Shown here piece after piece: positions 61,007-64,000 of a stretch of 64,000 nucleotides of DNA. The DNA comes from Kitasatospora kifunensis (lineage in GTDB: Bacteria > Actinomycetota > Actinomycetes > Streptomycetales > Streptomycetaceae). The position numbers were made by a program, and so were the translations under genes. Location: positions 1 through 64,000 of the forward strand of contig NZ_JACHJV010000002.1 in NCBI RefSeq assembly GCF_014203855.1, written 5' to 3'. Position 1 is the first letter of the stretch. Each line of letters begins with the position of its first letter. The notes beneath the pieces were generated by a model. That model searched no databases. It was given only the letters and a program-made list of their open reading frames with translations, and was not told the DNA's origin.

Positions 61007-62182
61007 TTGAACGAGCACCTGGAGCCCCGGCCGCGTACCGGGGTCGCAAGACGCGGATTCCTGACGGCCGCGGGTCTCGCCGCGGCCGGTACCGCACTCA
61101 CCGTTGCGACCGGTGGCCGGGCGGTGGCCGGGCAGCGCCCGAGCCGGTCGATGGCGGCCGCGCCGGGCGCACCGGGCTACTCCGTACCGCTGGACAGCGC
61201 CCCCCACACCCAGACCTGGATGGCGTGGCCGGACAGCACCAGCATCTGGCGCAGGCAGCTCAGCGGCGTCCAGGCGAACATCGCGCTCGTCGCCAGGACC
61301 ATCGCGACGTACGAGCCGGTCATCATGTGCGCGAACCCGGCCAGCGTCGCCAAGGCCCGCTCCCTGTGCGGCTCGGACGTCACGGTCATCGGCTCGATCC
61401 CGGTCGACGACTGCTGGATGCGCGACACCGGACCGATCTTCCGCACCGACGGGGCGGGCGGACTCGATGCCGTCGGCCTCAACTTCAACGGCTGGGGCGG
61501 CAAGCAGAACCCGCACCAGAACGACGCCCTGGTCGCCCAGCGCGTCGCGGCCTACCTCGGCATCCCCTTCACCGCCGCCGGACTCGTCTGCGAAGGAGGC
61601 GCCATCGAAACCGACGCCGCCGGCACCCTGATGGCCACCCGGAGCAGCATCATCAACCCCAACCGCAACCCCAACCTGTCACAGGCCCAGATCGAGGACG
61701 CCATGTGTGCGGCCTACGGTGCCTCCGCGGTGATCTGGTTCCCCGGAATCGTAGGCCAGGACATCACCGACGACCACGTCGATGCCACCTCCCGCTTCCT
61801 CGGCGCCGGGGCGGGCGCCGTCCAGCTCCCGCTGTCGAGCGAAACCGACATCTGGTCCAACGACGAGCGCCAGCAGGACCAGATCCTCTCCACCGCCACC
61901 AACGCGCTGGGGAACCCGATCGCGGTCAGCCAGATCCAGGGCCCCGACTACAACCTCATCCGCTCGACGAACCCCAACTTCGTCGGCTCCTACGCCAACT
62001 ACTACCTCTGCAACGGCGCCGTGATCTCCGCCCAGTTCGGCGACGCCAACGCCGACGCCGCCGCCAGGGCGACCCTGGCCCAGCTCTTCCCGGACCGGAC
62101 CGTCGAACAGCTCGACATCGACTACATCGGAGCGGGCGGCGGCGGCATCCACTGCGTCACCCAGCAGCAGCCCGTCCCGTAG
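61007..62182 (+). CDS. Exported agmatine deiminase-family protein (paralogue 5)
   Basis: 391 residues from TTG 61007 after CTGGAGG. The N-terminus ARRGFLTAAGLAAAGTALTV is a twin-arginine signal with no lipobox, so the protein is likely secreted in folded form. Catalytic elements are complete: DDCWMRDTGP, CEGGAIETDAAG, DDHVDATSRF and GGGGIHC (Cys383). It closes the transporter operon and is terminated by a strong hairpin. Deimination outside and import of the product by the adjacent transporter is a natural reading, as yet untested. Confidence 0.92.
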   Translation: MNEHLEPRPRTGVARRGFLTAAGLAAAGTALTVATGGRAVAGQRPSRSMAAAPGAPGYSVPLDSAPHTQTWMAWPDSTSIWRRQLSGVQANIALVARTIATYEPVIMCANPASVAKARSLCGSDVTVIGSIPVDDCWMRDTGPIFRTDGAGGLDAVGLNFNGWGGKQNPHQNDALVAQRVAAYLGIPFTAAGLVCEGGAIETDAAGTLMATRSSIINPNRNPNLSQAQIEDAMCAAYGASAVIWFPGIVGQDITDDHVDATSRFLGAGAGAVQLPLSSETDIWSNDERQQDQILSTATNALGNPIAVSQIQGPDYNLIRSTNPNFVGSYANYYLCNGAVISAQFGDANADAAARATLAQLFPDRTVEQLDIDYIGAGGGGIHCVTQQQPVP

Positions 62183-62192
62183 GGGCCGCAGT

Positions 62193-62228
62193 CCTTGAGG
62201 GGACGTGCCCGTCAACGTCCCCTCAGGG
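62193..62228 (+). terminator. Terminator of the deiminase-transporter operon
   Basis: Arms TGAGGGGACGT (62196-62206) and ACGTCCCCTCA (62215-62225) are perfect over 11 bases with an eight-base loop, 13 bases after the last stop. It also faces the convergent macro-domain gene. Confidence 0.9.
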
Positions 62229-62259
62229 AGCGGAAGAAGGACGGTTCGGCACGCAGTCG

Positions 62260-63294
62260 TCAGTTCGCGTCCAGGGCCCGGATCACCGTGCGGATCTGGG
62301 CCGGGTGGTGGACCAGCAGGTGGAGGTCCCAGGTGGCGCCGCGGGAGAGTTCGGCCTCCAGGGCGGCCCAGAGCGCGCGCAGGCTGAGCTCCGAGGCGAG
62401 GCCACCGCGGCCGGCGCCGAGCAGCGGGAAGCAGATCGAGCGCAGCGGTGGACGGTGGGCGTCGTGCTCCTCGGTGAGCAGGGCGAGGGCACGGGCGGCG
62501 CAGCGGGTGATGTCGGCCGGGTGGACGTCGTAGTCGTTGGTGCCGGCCCGTGGCACGGCCACCGCGGCGTGGTAGATCCGGCGGATGCCCTGCCGCTCCA
62601 GGGCGCCCGCCGTGGTGGGGGCGACGGTGCCGGGTGGGACGGGCCGGCCGGCCGCGCCGTGCTCGTCGAGCCAGCGCCGCAGTTCGACCGAGAGCCGGTC
62701 CTCGAGGACGTCCCCGGTCGGCCCGCGCAGCGCGCCCGCGCGGCGCAGGGCGGCCGAGACCGAGGACTTGTACGCTTCCGCGAGCGCCAGGTAGACGTTG
62801 CTGGGGGAGACCACCACGTCCACGTCGCGCAGCAGGTCGACCGGGTGGGCGTGCAGGTGTACCCGCACGGTCCGGCCCTGGTGCGGGACGCGCAGCAGCC
62901 GGTGTGCGGAGACCGTCTGCCAGCTCGGCTCGGGCGGGTCGGCGGCCTGGGTCAGCTGGTCCGCGAGCCGCCCCAGGACCAGGAGTTCCTGGTGGCGGCG
63001 GAACCGTTCGACGCTCACCGAGTAGACCTGCGCCGCGTACTTGCGCCGCTCGGCGGCGGGCCAGTCGCTGGTGCCGGGGGCCAGCCCGAGGGTGTACTCG
63101 GCCGCGTCCCGCAGACTGCCCTGTTCCAGGCGCGCCACCGCCCGGCGGAGCAACTCCTCGACGTCGCCCGGTGGTTCCGCCAGCGCTGCCAGGCGCGGCA
63201 GAGCCGCCTCGCGCAGTCGCAGCGGGCCGAGGCGTCTGACGGCCCGCAGTTCGTCGAGCAGCGCGGCACGGTCGAGGTCGGCACTGTCCGGCAT
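62260..63294 (-). CDS. Macro-domain protein with helical N-terminal region
   Basis: 344 residues. The N-terminal 130 residues are helical and rich in Leu/Arg/Ala. From about 143 there is a macro-type ADP-ribose-binding fold: VDLLRDVDVVVSPSNVYL (binding-loop Asn166), the PPGTVAPTTAG loop near 220-230, IRRIYHAAVAV and the phosphate-binding loop FPLLGAGRGGL at 289-299. Macro domains bind or hydrolyse ADP-ribose derivatives and occur in bacterial stress and conflict systems. The neighbouring gene on the same strand encodes a TRAFAC-type GTPase, which suggests a multi-gene GTPase system extending beyond the window. Confidence 0.82.
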   Translation of the reverse strand: MPDSADLDRAALLDELRAVRRLGPLRLREAALPRLAALAEPPGDVEELLRRAVARLEQGSLRDAAEYTLGLAPGTSDWPAAERRKYAAQVYSVSVERFRRHQELLVLGRLADQLTQAADPPEPSWQTVSAHRLLRVPHQGRTVRVHLHAHPVDLLRDVDVVVSPSNVYLALAEAYKSSVSAALRRAGALRGPTGDVLEDRLSVELRRWLDEHGAAGRPVPPGTVAPTTAGALERQGIRRIYHAAVAVPRAGTNDYDVHPADITRCAARALALLTEEHDAHRPPLRSICFPLLGAGRGGLASELSLRALWAALEAELSRGATWDLHLLVHHPAQIRTVIRALDAN

Positions 63295-63349
63295 GGCCCC
63301 AACGATGGCACTGCGGAGGGTCGTTCACAAGTTTCTCCCCGGGACCTGC

Positions 63350-64000
63350 TCAACGCCGCACCCGCACCCGCACCCGGACCGGCGACGGCTCCGCCGCCTG
63401 CTGCTGCCGGTCCGGGCGCACGGCGGCGGCGCGGGCCCGCCGGTTGCCCGCCAGGCACCACTGCAGCAGCGGCGTCACGCTCTCGTGCACCTGCGGCTCA
63501 GCCGCACCCCCCTCTGCCGACTCCGCCGACTCCGGCGAGCTGACCAGGAGCGCGGCCGTGAAGAAGAACCGCACCTCGCGGAAGTCCAACCGCATCGCCC
63601 GCACCAGGTTGCCCAGCCCCAACTCCTGTGCCAGCCAGGCCGCCGCCGCATCGCTGTCGCGCTGCCTGGCCCAGTCCGATGGCCAGTCCAGCACCTGCTC
63701 CAGCAGGTCGGCCTTGCTGATCGCGACCGCCAGCCGGCAGCGGCGTAGCGGCACGGCCATGGCCTGGATCGCCGCGGTCGCCTGGTCGAAGACCTGCTGG
63801 GGCGGCATGTCGGAGGCGAGCGTGCGGTCGAGACGGTCCTGTTGCTCCGCGCTGAGCCGCTCCCAGAAGGCCGGGACCGCGAGCGGGTCGAGGACGAAGA
63901 GGAAGGTCCGGGCGGCCCGTGCGTAGCGCAGCACGTCGGTGTCCTCGCGCTTGACGAAGCGCTCGCCGGCGGTGTCGAAGAGGTGCAGCAGGCGCGGCGG
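63350..64000 (-). CDS. TRAFAC-type GTPase domain protein (C-terminal part only)
   Basis: The C-terminal 216 residues of a gene whose start lies beyond the window. The visible part opens with RLLHLFDTAGERFVKREDTD, whose DTAG is the switch-II (G3) motif, then RTFLFVLDPLAVPAFW and VAISKADLL, the G4 motif (S/N-K-x-D). A Pro/Ala/Arg-rich tail follows. It resembles the actinobacterial GTPases of the double-GTPase/GTPase-associated type. The P-loop and any second domain are off the edge. It is 55 bases upstream of the macro-domain gene on the same strand, so the two are probably co-transcribed. Confidence 0.72.
   Translation of the reverse strand, partial: PPRLLHLFDTAGERFVKREDTDVLRYARAARTFLFVLDPLAVPAFWERLSAEQQDRLDRTLASDMPPQQVFDQATAAIQAMAVPLRRCRLAVAISKADLLEQVLDWPSDWARQRDSDAAAAWLAQELGLGNLVRAMRLDFREVRFFFTAALLVSSPESAESAEGGAAEPQVHESVTPLLQWCLAGNRRARAAAVRPDRQQQAAEPSPVRVRVRVRR

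Noticed and set aside
82..63926. Many long open frames opposite or overlapping real genes (for example 3241-4428 minus, 1529-2962 plus, 38295-41585 minus, 11560-13356 minus)
   Set aside because: They are shadows of high-GC coding: low-complexity Arg/Pro/Gly/Ala products, no ribosome-binding sites, and each is explained by a recognised gene in another frame.

Overview
The window is about 72% GC, uses GTG and TTG starts freely, carries Tat and lipoprotein signals and SARP regulators, and is laid out like an actinomycete chromosome of the Streptomyces/Kitasatospora type, probably an accessory or arm-proximal region. About 57 protein genes can be supported. No rRNA, tRNA, CRISPR array or intact transposase was seen. 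One 215-bp MITE-like element is present. Starts are chosen from ribosome-binding sites and family length.

Layout. 1-11 kb: the tail of an unknown gene, an FAD oxidoreductase, a class B-like penicillin-binding protein, katG, an aldo/keto reductase, a PIG-L deacetylase, and an inducible class A beta-lactamase locus of Streptomyces cacaoi type (blaL divergent from blaA-blaB). 11-17 kb: a secreted M9 collagenase, a TPR protein, a CadD-like transporter and a membrane protein with two DUF1003 and two RyR repeats. 17-22 kb: a DyP peroxidase with a four-repeat hemopexin-like tail, behind a secreted galactose-oxidase-like copper oxidase. 22-30 kb: small secreted proteins, a methyltransferase, a stand-alone SecY paralogue, a DUF1906 wall-associated protein with two small neighbours, and a secreted lysozyme-fold protein. 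30-33 kb: a cyanate locus (cynR divergent from carbonic anhydrase and cynS) followed by a nucleoside deaminase and a NUDIX hydrolase. 33-43 kb: a likely small biosynthetic cluster (Baeyer-Villiger-like monooxygenase, KAS III-like enzyme, CFA-type methyltransferase) opposite two SARP regulators, the first of which ends exactly at the MITE. 43-47 kb: a universal stress protein, a DUF5994 protein, a SpoIIE-type phosphatase and a 27-codon peptide ORF.

The standout is 47-62.2 kb. Five complete agmatine-deiminase-family genes lie in 15 kb. Two of them form a minus-strand operon with a fused urease gamma-beta gene and a urease alpha gene. Two others bracket a five-gene peptide/nickel-type ABC transporter in a seven-gene plus-strand operon. 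Between these operons sit two tandem, closely related TetR genes, and both operon promoters carry the same roughly 18-bp operator. Three deiminases have export signals and two do not. The urease alpha chain keeps every nickel ligand and the catalytic flap histidine, but the neighbouring flap cysteine is Val and the substrate-pocket segment differs. Deimination of agmatine gives a ureido compound, so I propose a dedicated guanidino/ureido catabolic regulon in which this urease-like enzyme may act on something other than free urea, or remove released urea. This is inference from synteny and residues.

The last 1.7 kb holds a macro-domain protein and a TRAFAC-type GTPase that runs off the window, probably the edge of another multi-gene system.
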